Assembly: GCF_026965535.1 (NCBI RefSeq)
Contig: NZ_CP114039.1
Coordinates: 9,159,461-9,223,460 of the forward strand
Length of the DNA stretch: 64,000 nucleotides
Direction of reading: 5' to 3'
Origin: Corallococcus sp. NCRR
GTDB taxonomy: Bacteria; Myxococcota; Myxococcia; Myxococcales; Myxococcaceae
Below the pieces are notes generated by a model. That model made no database searches, was not told the DNA's origin, and saw only the letters and a program-made list of their open reading frames with translations. Position numbers and translations under genes: made by a program. Position 1 is the first letter of the stretch; every line of letters begins with the position of its first letter. Positions 8,286 through 15,434 of the stretch are shown piece by piece.

Positions 8286-9446
8286 ATGACCTCCCGTCCC
8301 CTCTTCAAGGTCGCGCTCGCCGGCCTCGTCCTCCTCGTCGCCCTGGGCGTCGTGTGGTGGCGGGGCGCGGACAGGGCCGATGACGCCGGTCCCCCGCCGC
8401 CTGTCGCGGCGACGCCCCCCGCCCCTTCGGTCAGCGCCGGAAACGCAGTCGCACCGCCACCGGCCGCGCATGCCGGAGCGCGCGAGGAGATCCCCATGCC
8501 CGGCTGCTGGGACGGGCTGGCCGCGCTGGACAGGTCCGCGACGCTGGAGTCGCTGCACGCCGCCGTGGCCACCGCCATCCGGGCGCGCGACACCGCGCTG
8601 GTGGCCTACCTCCAGGAGCGCCTGACGGAGCTGGTGGGCAACGACCCGGACCGCGCGCTGCAACTGGTGGCGTGGGCGGTGAACGCCGCGCCCCCGGAGC
8701 CGTCCATCTACCTGGAGGCCCTCAAGGCCGCGCCCGCCGTGCGCCATCCCCGCGTGACGGAGAAGCTGTTGGCGGTGGCGGAGAACAAGTCGCTGTTCAC
8801 GCAGGACCGCGCGGCCATCCTGGACGCGCTGGAGACGCAGCACCATTTCACGCCGGAGACGCGCGGCCGGATCAAGGCCATCGCGCTGGATGAGTCCGCG
8901 GACTCCGCCGCGTGGGTGGCCACGCGCACGCTGGGCCGGGTGATGAAGGAGGACTACCAGCGCACGGGCACGTATGCGCCGTACTGGAAGGACCTGCTGG
9001 ACATCGGCACCACGTCGGACGACACGGCCGTGCGGCTGCTCGCGCTGGAGATGCCGTCGTACTCCGACCCGCTGCTCGACCCGGACTCCATCGACGCGCT
9101 GGCGAAGGTGATGCGCACCGACAAGGAGCGCGACGTGCGGGAGATGGCCGCCTTCCGGCTCGCCGTCACGGAAGACCCCCAGAAGGCCCTGGCCGCGTAC
9201 CGCGCCGCCTTCGACGGCGAACAGGACCTGTGCGTGCGCTGGGCCTTCCTGCGCTTCGCGGTGCGCGCGGCCGGCGCGGACGCCCTGCCCCTGGTGGAGG
9301 AGTTCGCGCGCAAGGACCCGCGCCTGCGGCAGGACTACCTGGACTTCAAGGCGCTGTACGCCACCGGCACGACGGACTTCGCGCGCATCTGGCTGGGCAA
9401 GAAGGAACACCACGACTGCGTGGTCGAGGAAGGAGCGCCGCACTGA
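8286..9446 (+). CDS. Membrane-anchored HEAT-repeat-like protein of unknown function
   Basis: 386 aa. Residues about 7-25 form a single membrane helix or uncleaved signal (VALAGLVLLVALGVVWW), followed by a Pro/Ala linker of about 40 residues. The rest is helical with repeating patterns resembling HEAT/armadillo units (for example DTAVRLLALEMP, DVREMAAFRLAV). No catalytic motif is visible. The stop overlaps the start of the next gene by one base (TGATG), and both proteins are helical-repeat proteins, so they probably work together. An envelope scaffold is a guess. Confidence 0.75.
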   Translation: MTSRPLFKVALAGLVLLVALGVVWWRGADRADDAGPPPPVAATPPAPSVSAGNAVAPPPAAHAGAREEIPMPGCWDGLAALDRSATLESLHAAVATAIRARDTALVAYLQERLTELVGNDPDRALQLVAWAVNAAPPEPSIYLEALKAAPAVRHPRVTEKLLAVAENKSLFTQDRAAILDALETQHHFTPETRGRIKAIALDESADSAAWVATRTLGRVMKEDYQRTGTYAPYWKDLLDIGTTSDDTAVRLLALEMPSYSDPLLDPDSIDALAKVMRTDKERDVREMAAFRLAVTEDPQKALAAYRAAFDGEQDLCVRWAFLRFAVRAAGADALPLVEEFARKDPRLRQDYLDFKALYATGTTDFARIWLGKKEHHDCVVEEGAPH

Positions 9447-10411
9447 TGGGTTCGCGAATGCTTTGGCTGTCGCTGCTGCCCGGCCTGGCCCTGGCGCAGG
9501 CCACGCCGCCCCCGGTCCCCACCAAGACGGCCTGCACGGTGGAGGGCATGCTGGACGAGGTGCGCGTGGCCATGAAGACGGGCTCGCCCGCGTACCGGAA
9601 GTACGCGCGGCTGCGCCTGAAGGAGGCCGCCCTCGCGATGCCGCCGGAGACCCTGGGCCGCGCGGTGAGCGAGGAGCGCGACCCCGCCGTGCTGGAGGCC
9701 GTGGGCGCGGCGCTGGCCACCAAGGCGAGCAACGCGCAGAAGCCGGAGCTGCTCCAGCCGCTGCTCTCCCGCGCGAGCCAGGACGCGGACCCCGGCCTGC
9801 GCGCCGCCGCCGTGCGCGCGCTCCAGGGCTCACCGTCCGTGGAGTTCATGGCGAAGAACGGCGACGTCGTCACCTACGAGCAGCTCGTGCGTGACAGCGC
9901 GCCGGAGGTGCGCCGGGCGGTGGTGGAGAACCTGGTGACGGAGAGCGCCGGCATCTACTTCGGCCACAACCCGGAGCTGGCGGAAGCGGCGGTGAAGGTC
10001 GCCGCGGCATCGGGCGACCCGGCGGTGGCGTCGCGCCTGTTGGGCGAGGTCTCCATGGAGGCCGCGAGCCCGGAGGTGGTGCGCGAGCTCACCGGGCAGC
10101 TGCGCTCGGAGGACGCGGGCCTGCGCGCGGCGGCGGCGAAGGCGCTGGGCGGCGTGCCGGGCTCCGAGTCCGCGGGCGCGCGCCGCTCGCTCACCTCGCT
10201 GTACCGCGGTGACAGCGACCTGGCGGTGCGCAAGGCCTCGCTGGAGGGCATCGCGAGGCTGGGGCAGGCCGGGTCCCGCCCGGTCCTGGAGTCCCTGCGC
10301 GGCGTGGACAAGCGTCTGGATCCGGAGATCGACGCGTGGCTGTCCGCGCTCCAGAAGAACCTCCAGGAGTGGCACCTCATCCTGCGGGAAAAGCAGCGCC
10401 TGTCCCCCTGA
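9446..10411 (+). CDS. Secreted HEAT-repeat protein of unknown function
   Basis: 321 aa. A short signal peptide (MGSRMLWLSLLPGLALAQA) precedes a series of HEAT-like helical pairs, such as DPGLRAAAVRALQGS, APEVRRAVVENLVTE, DAGLRAAAAKALGG and DLAVRKASLEGIARLG. No enzymatic motif is seen. The ATG overlaps the stop of the preceding helical-repeat gene by one base, so translation is likely coupled and the two products may form one complex. The frame is open much further upstream, but that part is antisense-like shadow sequence inside the previous gene. Confidence 0.78.
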   Translation: MGSRMLWLSLLPGLALAQATPPPVPTKTACTVEGMLDEVRVAMKTGSPAYRKYARLRLKEAALAMPPETLGRAVSEERDPAVLEAVGAALATKASNAQKPELLQPLLSRASQDADPGLRAAAVRALQGSPSVEFMAKNGDVVTYEQLVRDSAPEVRRAVVENLVTESAGIYFGHNPELAEAAVKVAAASGDPAVASRLLGEVSMEAASPEVVRELTGQLRSEDAGLRAAAAKALGGVPGSESAGARRSLTSLYRGDSDLAVRKASLEGIARLGQAGSRPVLESLRGVDKRLDPEIDAWLSALQKNLQEWHLILREKQRLSP

Positions 10412-10493
10412 GTGCGTCCCCACGGACACGTTCGCGCCCGGCCCCGCTGAAAAGGTGGCCGGGCGGCGGGGAGTGCGACAGGTTGGGGGGGCC

Positions 10494-11291
10494 ATGTCCG
10501 ACAGCGGTTTCGGCTCGTCCACCCTCGCATTGGCGCTCGTTGGCAGCGCCGTCACCGTCCTCTCCACCAGCCTGGGCGCGGTGCCCGCCCTGGCCATGGG
10601 CGGCATCTCCCAGCGCACCAAGGACGTGCTGATGGGCTTCAGCGCGGGCGTGATGCTCGCGGCCACGGCCTTCTCGCTCGTCGTGCCCGCCATCCATCTG
10701 GCGGAGGAGCGCTCCACGTCGCGCTTCTTCCCCGCGCTGGTGGTGGGCGGCAGCATGCTGGTGGGGGGCCTGTTCCTGCACCTGTGCAACCGCTTCATCC
10801 CGCACGAGCACTTCATCAAGGGCCAGGAGGGCAACGCGCAGGCGGCGAACCTCAAGCGCATCTGGCTGTTCGTGCTGGCCATCGCGCTGCACAACTTCCC
10901 GGAGGGCCTGGCGGTGGGCACCGGCGTGGGCAGCCGCTCCATGGCCATCGCCGCGCCCATCCTCGTGGGCATCGGGCTGCAGGACATCCCGGAGGGCTTC
11001 GTCGTCGCGCTGGCGCTGATGGGCGTGGCGTACAGCCGCAAGCAGGCGGTGCTGGTGGCGCTCTACACGGGGCTGGTGGAGGGCGTGGCCGCGCTGGTGG
11101 GCTTCTTCGCCACGTCGTTCGCGTCGGGCGTGCTGCCGTGGGCGCTCGCGTTCGCGGGCGGCTCCATGCTGTACGTCGTCAGCGACGAGATGATCCCCGA
11201 GAGCCACCGCCAGGAGTACGCGAAGGAGGCCACCGCCGGGCTGATGGTGGGCTTCGTGCTGATGATGTTCCTGGACGTGACGCTGAGCTGA
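10494..11291 (+). CDS. ZIP-family metal transporter
   Basis: 265 aa with about eight hydrophobic helices. The two signature ZIP metal-binding helices are present: HNFPEG at 133-138 and QDIPEG at 163-168, where the second usually reads HxxPEG; here Asp164 replaces or sits beside the usual residue. A short cytoplasmic loop containing HEH (HEHFIKG) between helices 3 and 4 is typical of the family. Import of zinc or another divalent cation across the inner membrane is the family role (ZupT/GufA group). GGTTGGGGGG lies just upstream of the ATG. It stands alone between the HEAT genes and the sigma54 regulator. Confidence 0.88.
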   Translation: MSDSGFGSSTLALALVGSAVTVLSTSLGAVPALAMGGISQRTKDVLMGFSAGVMLAATAFSLVVPAIHLAEERSTSRFFPALVVGGSMLVGGLFLHLCNRFIPHEHFIKGQEGNAQAANLKRIWLFVLAIALHNFPEGLAVGTGVGSRSMAIAAPILVGIGLQDIPEGFVVALALMGVAYSRKQAVLVALYTGLVEGVAALVGFFATSFASGVLPWALAFAGGSMLYVVSDEMIPESHRQEYAKEATAGLMVGFVLMMFLDVTLS

Positions 11292-11378
11292 CGCTTTGCG
11301 TGCGCGCAGCGCGTCTGTGTCCTGGCGGACACCTGCCTGCTCCGCCCCGTGTGGCCCGGACGTGGTAGTTTCGAGTGC

Positions 11379-12794
11379 ATGTCTGTGTCGGATCGAACCC
11401 GCGTCGACGGGGCCCCCGGGGAGTCGAAGGACAAGGGCGCCCGCCCGGACGAAGAGGGCCAGGAGGCCGCGCTCCACGTGACGCTGCCGTATGAGCAGGC
11501 CCGCCGTCCGGGGGACCTGCCCACGGTGCGCCGCTTCCGCCTGTCCGTGGTGGAGGGCCCGGGCGTGGGCATGGTGTGGGAGTCCACGGCGGACACCTGT
11601 TCGGTGGGCTCGCATCCGCTCAACGACTTCGCGGTGGAGGACTCCACCGTGTCGCGCTTCCACTGCGAGGTGCGGATCGGGCCCAAGGGCCCGCAGGTGA
11701 AGGACCTGGACAGCCTCAACGGCGTCATCGTGGACGGCGTGCAGGTGGTGGAGGGCATCCTGCGCAGCGGCAGCCTGCTGCGGCTGGGCCGCGTGGTGCT
11801 GCGGTTCGACTTCAGCGCGGAGAGCAACCGGCTGCCCCTGTCGGAGTTCACGCGCTTCGGCACGCTGGTGGGCACGTCCGTGGCCATGCGCGGCTGCTTC
11901 GCGATGATGGAGCGGGCCTCCGCGCGCGACGTCACGGTGCTGCTGGAGGGCGAGACGGGCACGGGCAAGAGCCAGGCGGCGCTCGCCATCCACCAGGCCA
12001 GCCGGCGCAAGGACGCGGCGTTCCTCGTCGTGGACTGCGGCGCCATCCCCGCGCACATCCTGGAGAGCGAGCTGTTCGGCCACGAGAAGGGCTCCTTCAC
12101 CGGCGCGGTGAGCCGGCGCGCGGGCGTCTTCGAGGAGGCCGACGGCGGCACCGTCTTCCTGGACGAGATTGGCGAATTGCCCCCGGAGTTGCAGCCCAAG
12201 CTGTTGCGCGTGCTGGAGAACCGGGAGATCCGCCGGGTGGGCAGCAACACGTACCTGCCGGTGGATGTGCGGCTCATCGCGGCCACGCACCGCGACCTGC
12301 GCGCGGAGGTGAACGCGGGCCGCTTCCGCTCCGACCTGTTCTTCCGGCTCGCGGTGCTGAGGCTCGCCATGCCGTCCCTGCGCCAGCGGCCGGAGGACCT
12401 GCCCATGCTGGTGTCGGGCATCCTGGAGTCGCTGGGCGCGGATCCTGAGCGCACGGGCGCGCTGCGCACGCCGGAGTTCCTGTCACGCCTGCGGCACGCG
12501 GCGTGGCCGGGGAACGTGCGCGAGCTGCGCAACCACCTGGAGCGCTGCCTGGTGTTCGAGGACGCGCTGCCGCTGGCGGAGGAGGACTCGCGCCCGGAGG
12601 GCAGCCCGCTGGAGTTGGACCTGTCGCGGCCGTACGCGGAGCAGCGGCGGCGCGTGGTGGACGACTTCGAGCGGCGATACCTGCGGGCGCTCCTGGAGAA
12701 GCACCAGGGCAAGGTGGCCCAGGCCGCCGTCACCGCCGGCATGGACCGCGTGCACTTCTACCGGCTCCTGCGCCGGCACGGCATCAAGCCCTGA
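11379..12794 (+). CDS. FHA-domain sigma54-dependent transcriptional activator
   Basis: 471 aa. The order is: an N-terminal FHA domain (about 50-145, with VGSHPLNDF, STVSRFHCEV and DLDSLNGV), which reads phosphothreonine; an AAA+ domain with Walker A GETGTGKS (Lys197), the sigma54-contact loop GSFTGA (238-243), Walker B VFLDEIGEL and the VDVRLIAATH sensor; and a Fis-type HTH at the C-terminus (GKVAQAAVTAGM...RLLRRHGI). The contact loop has Ser for the usual Ala (GAFTGA), a variant seen in functional activators. In myxobacteria such regulators are typically controlled by Ser/Thr kinases. Its target is not visible; the sdp-like operon lies directly downstream. ATG 11379 is preferred over GTG 11349. 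Confidence 0.92.
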   Translation: MSVSDRTRVDGAPGESKDKGARPDEEGQEAALHVTLPYEQARRPGDLPTVRRFRLSVVEGPGVGMVWESTADTCSVGSHPLNDFAVEDSTVSRFHCEVRIGPKGPQVKDLDSLNGVIVDGVQVVEGILRSGSLLRLGRVVLRFDFSAESNRLPLSEFTRFGTLVGTSVAMRGCFAMMERASARDVTVLLEGETGTGKSQAALAIHQASRRKDAAFLVVDCGAIPAHILESELFGHEKGSFTGAVSRRAGVFEEADGGTVFLDEIGELPPELQPKLLRVLENREIRRVGSNTYLPVDVRLIAATHRDLRAEVNAGRFRSDLFFRLAVLRLAMPSLRQRPEDLPMLVSGILESLGADPERTGALRTPEFLSRLRHAAWPGNVRELRNHLERCLVFEDALPLAEEDSRPEGSPLELDLSRPYAEQRRRVVDDFERRYLRALLEKHQGKVAQAAVTAGMDRVHFYRLLRRHGIKP

Positions 12795-12825
12795 GCGGGG
12801 TGTAATCCCCGGGGCTGTCACCGGC

Positions 12826-12851
12826 GGCCAGCGCTCCCAGGAGCGCTGGCC
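12826..12851 (+). terminator. Hairpin after the FHA-sigma54 activator gene
   Basis: A perfect 12-bp inverted repeat (GGCCAGCGCTCC / GGAGCGCTGGCC) with a two-base loop, 31 bases after the stop codon. No U tract follows, so it may stall polymerase or protect the mRNA end rather than act as a classical terminator. Confidence 0.5.
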
Positions 12852-13163
12852 CTGAATCCCTTGCACGACACGCAACACGAGACACCTCGAGGCTGACACC
12901 CCGCCCACCTGTCTCACGGGCCGCAGGGCTCGCCGCGGGCGAATCCCAATCACAAGCGCCAATCACTCTCTCGCCCCCTTGTCCGGATGGAGAGCAAGGG
13001 CTCAGCCCTGACATGCGCGACATTCACAGACACTCCGAGAGAGCCAGACCGCGAATCCCCGCCACCAGTTGCAATTCAAACCAAAAAATTGCTATCCCTG
13101 AATCATGCGCAACCGCCTGAAAAGGCCGCGTCCGCGCATTCCCCACACATCCAGGAGCAGCGA
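12852..13163 (+). other. Leader region of the sdp-like operon
   Basis: About 310 bases without a credible gene. Base composition falls towards the downstream half (many A/T between 13060 and 13130), as expected for a promoter-containing region. A reading frame continues through it into sdpC, but it has no signal sequence or good ribosome site until 13164. Confidence 0.5.
13069..13098 (+). promoter_or_regulatory. Possible sigma70-type promoter for the sdp-like operon
   Basis: TTGCAA (13069-13074) and TATCCC (13093-13098) are separated by 18 bases within the most A/T-rich stretch of the leader. The -35 element is a fair match and the -10 a poor one. Its position, about 65 bases before the chosen start, is reasonable. 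This is a guess from pattern alone. Confidence 0.25.
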
Positions 13164-13817
13164 TTGAAGACTCTCTTCCCGAGGAAGTTCACCTCGGCCG
13201 CGATGGCCGTCATGACCTTCACGTTCACCACCCTCGGAACCGGCTGCGGTGGCCCGTTGGACGAGGATACGTCCTCCGCATCGACCCGGGTCCAGCGCCA
13301 GCCTGCCTCCGGACAGGACCTCTTCCGGGGCATGGTGTTCGGAGTGGGCCCGGCAGCGCGACACTTCGACGAACTCTGGAAGCGTCCGGAGATCCAGGCC
13401 CGGCTTGGAGACGCGGAGAAGGTCGCGAAGCGCGAGGAGGCGGCCAACGTCCTCATGGCGAAGATCGCCGCGCAGGACGCCACGTTCTTCGATCGCTTCG
13501 GGCGCGACCTGCGCAGCGGCGATCACGTGACCATCAACCGGCTGCTCACGGAGACGAAGGAGCGGACCCAGGCCGCGGCGACCGAACTCCGGAAGGAAGC
13601 CGGCCTGCCGGGTGACGTGAACGCGAGCGCGGCCCAGGCAGAGAAGGGAACGTGGTTCTACGAGGAGACCGTCGTGGCCGTGGCCATCGCGGCCGTCCTG
13701 CTCGTCGTGGTCACCCAGATCGATGTAACGCCGGTGGTGGGCGACAACCAGGCAAGCGCCCTGCGCCGTGACACCTGGGTGGACCAGTTGGCCAACAAGA
13801 GCTTCGACGCCCTGTAA
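13164..13817 (+). CDS. sdpC: SdpC-family (sporulation-delaying-protein-like) peptide toxin precursor
   Basis: 217 aa from TTG 13164, which has AGGAG six bases upstream. A signal peptide (KFTSAAMAVMTFTFTTLG) ends near Cys28, possibly a weak lipobox. The segment DLFRGMVFGVGPAARHFDEL is the hallmark conserved block of SdpC-like precursors (xxFRGxFFGxGxxA). A helical region follows, then a strongly hydrophobic stretch near the C-terminus (about 170-186, VVAVAIAAVLLVVV), matching the position of the peptide cut out of the Bacillus SdpC precursor to form the membrane-active toxin. Unlike Bacillus SDP, no cysteines occur in this part. The downstream genes encode SdpA- and SdpB-like proteins, which strongly supports the call. 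Antibacterial or sibling-killing activity is inferred. Confidence 0.82.
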   Translation: MKTLFPRKFTSAAMAVMTFTFTTLGTGCGGPLDEDTSSASTRVQRQPASGQDLFRGMVFGVGPAARHFDELWKRPEIQARLGDAEKVAKREEAANVLMAKIAAQDATFFDRFGRDLRSGDHVTINRLLTETKERTQAAATELRKEAGLPGDVNASAAQAEKGTWFYEETVVAVAIAAVLLVVVTQIDVTPVVGDNQASALRRDTWVDQLANKSFDAL

Positions 13818-13827
13818 CCCATGACCT

Positions 13828-13864
13828 CCGGATGCCCCTCCGTCCAACACGGAGGGGCATCCGG
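13828..13864 (+). terminator. Perfect hairpin between sdpC and sdpA (possible attenuator)
   Basis: A perfect 16-bp inverted repeat (CCGGATGCCCCTCCGT and its complement) with a five-base loop (CCAAC) sits 10 bases after the sdpC stop and before sdpA. There is no T run. It may partly terminate transcription or stabilise the sdpC message, giving more toxin precursor than maturation proteins. Confidence 0.6.
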
Positions 13865-13881
13865 TGCCCTCCTGCCAGAGC

Positions 13882-14469
13882 ATGTCCGTGCCTCCTCTTT
13901 CTCCCTGTGTTCCTGAAGTCGTCAGGACGCGTCGCATGGGCCTGCTCGCCCTGGGACTGCTGTTCGGCGGGTCCAGCGTGGCGGCCTACGCCCTGCACGC
14001 GGCCTTACCCTACAATCCCCTGCAACTGCCTTTCGAGGATCGCTTCGACATCCGGCTGGTGCTCCCCGAAGGATGGGCATTCTTCACCCGGGATCCGCGC
14101 GATGAGCGCATCCTCTCCTATCTGCGCACTCCGGGCGGACAATGGGTCAGGGCAAACCAGACGCCCAACTTCCAGCCTCGGAACGCCTTTGGCATTGACC
14201 GGGCTGCCCGGGCCCAAGGCGTGGAAATGGGCCTTTTGCTAGAGGCCACCCGACAGTTGGGCCGACATGCGTGCGAGGAAGATCCGTTGAAGTGTTTGGA
14301 ACGCGCGCCCTCTGAACGAACGCTGCGCAACGAGAGCCCGAACCCCACCTTCTGCGGCCAGCTCGGGATTGTCTTTCAACCCGCCGTCCCCTGGGCCTGG
14401 AGCCGGTCCCATCGCGGGAAGGCCGTTGTCATGCCCTCGAAGGTGCTGAGATTGGACGTCGAATGCTGA
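13882..14469 (+). CDS. sdpA: SdpA-family protein (maturation of SDP-like toxin)
   Basis: 195 aa from ATG 13882; GTG 13864 and ATG 13936 are alternatives because no ribosome site is decisive. One membrane helix (MGLLALGLLFGGSSVAAYAL) is followed by the conserved SdpA blocks: LPEGWAFFTRDPRDERI, NAFGIDRAARAQGVEMG, and two Cys that probably pair (ACEEDPLKC). In Bacillus subtilis SdpA works with SdpB to convert secreted SdpC into the active peptide. It overlaps the following sdpB-like gene by seven bases, so the two are translationally coupled. The enzymatic mechanism of the family is unknown to me. Confidence 0.85.
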   Translation: MSVPPLSPCVPEVVRTRRMGLLALGLLFGGSSVAAYALHAALPYNPLQLPFEDRFDIRLVLPEGWAFFTRDPRDERILSYLRTPGGQWVRANQTPNFQPRNAFGIDRAARAQGVEMGLLLEATRQLGRHACEEDPLKCLERAPSERTLRNESPNPTFCGQLGIVFQPAVPWAWSRSHRGKAVVMPSKVLRLDVEC

Positions 14470-15428
14470 CCGGACTTGGAACTCGCGCGCGCGCCTGGGT
14501 GTCGGGGCCGCCGCCCTGGAGCAATGTCCAGGGTCTGGCCCGGACGCTCATCGCGCTGGGGACCTGTGGAACCCTCGCCTTCAGCCATTCGAGCACCCTC
14601 TTCCGGCCCGCCGTGGGAGTCCCCCAGGCCCCCATCTGCGACGGCATTCGCGGGGCGTCCCTCTTCTGCTTGATGCCCGGCGGCTGGCTGGAGGCCGCCC
14701 GGTGGATCGCGGTGTTGCTCCTGCTCGTCGTGGCGTCGGGCTGGCGACCGCGCATCACCGGCCTGGTGCACTGGTGGGTGGCGGTCAGCCTGTTCTGGTC
14801 CGCGGTGCTGACGGATGGCGGCGATCAGATCGCGGCCGTGCTGTCACTGCTGATGCTCCCCTTGACGCTGACGGATGGGAGGCGGTGGCACTGGGATGAA
14901 GCTCCGTCAGGCCAGGGGCAGGACGAGGCGTGGCGGCTCGTTGCACGCGCCTCCTGGCTCGCCATCCGGGTGCAGGTCGCTGTCATCTACTTCCATGCCT
15001 GCGTCGGAAAGTTCAAGGTGCAGGAGTGGGTGGATGGAACCGCGCTCTACTACTGGCTGTTGGACCCTGGCATTGGCGCGCCAGACTGGCTGAGCCGTCT
15101 GCTGCTACCGGTCTTGAGCCACCCCATCGTCGCGCTTCTGACCTGGTCCGTTCTGGCTCTGGAGTTGTGTCTCTCGCTGGGGCTGATCCTCGGAAGGCAG
15201 AGCCAACGGGTCCTGTTGCCGCTGGGCGTTGCCTTCCATGCGGCCATCGCGGTCTGTCACGGGTTGATCAGCTTCGCGCTCATCATGTGCGGTGCGTGCA
15301 TCCTGTTGCTTCGGCCTTTCGACCGGCCATTCAGCGTGGAGTGGCTCCGCTCCCGGCTCCCCAAGCGGAGACTGAGCTCTTCGGAGCCCGCCTTGAGTGC
15401 CTTGCACGGGTTGGAGCGCGGAAGCTGA
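14463..15428 (+). CDS. sdpB: SdpB-family HTTM-domain membrane protein (maturation of SDP-like toxin)
   Basis: 321 aa, multi-spanning, with about six to seven hydrophobic helices. It begins with the family-typical NVQGLARTLIALGTCGTLAF and has the SLFCLMP segment and the membrane motif VAVIYFHACVGKFKVQEW, characteristic of the HTTM (horizontally transferred transmembrane) domain shared with vitamin-K-dependent gamma-carboxylase-like proteins. In Bacillus SdpB is needed with SdpA to make mature SDP. It overlaps sdpA by seven bases and ends only six bases from a convergent kinase gene. No SdpI-like immunity protein follows. Confidence 0.85.
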   Translation: MLTGLGTRARAWVSGPPPWSNVQGLARTLIALGTCGTLAFSHSSTLFRPAVGVPQAPICDGIRGASLFCLMPGGWLEAARWIAVLLLLVVASGWRPRITGLVHWWVAVSLFWSAVLTDGGDQIAAVLSLLMLPLTLTDGRRWHWDEAPSGQGQDEAWRLVARASWLAIRVQVAVIYFHACVGKFKVQEWVDGTALYYWLLDPGIGAPDWLSRLLLPVLSHPIVALLTWSVLALELCLSLGLILGRQSQRVLLPLGVAFHAAIAVCHGLISFALIMCGACILLLRPFDRPFSVEWLRSRLPKRRLSSSEPALSALHGLERGS

Positions 15429-15434
15429 AGGGGT

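Noticed and set aside
12843..12865. Possible sigma54 promoter (TGGCCC ... TTGCA) upstream of sdpC
   Set aside because: The spacing between the GG and GC elements is three bases too long for a -24/-12 promoter.
12987..13163. Upstream extension of sdpC to an ATG at 12987
   Set aside because: The added 59 residues have no signal peptide, a composition unlike coding DNA here, and TTG 13164 has a good ribosome site before a proper signal sequence.
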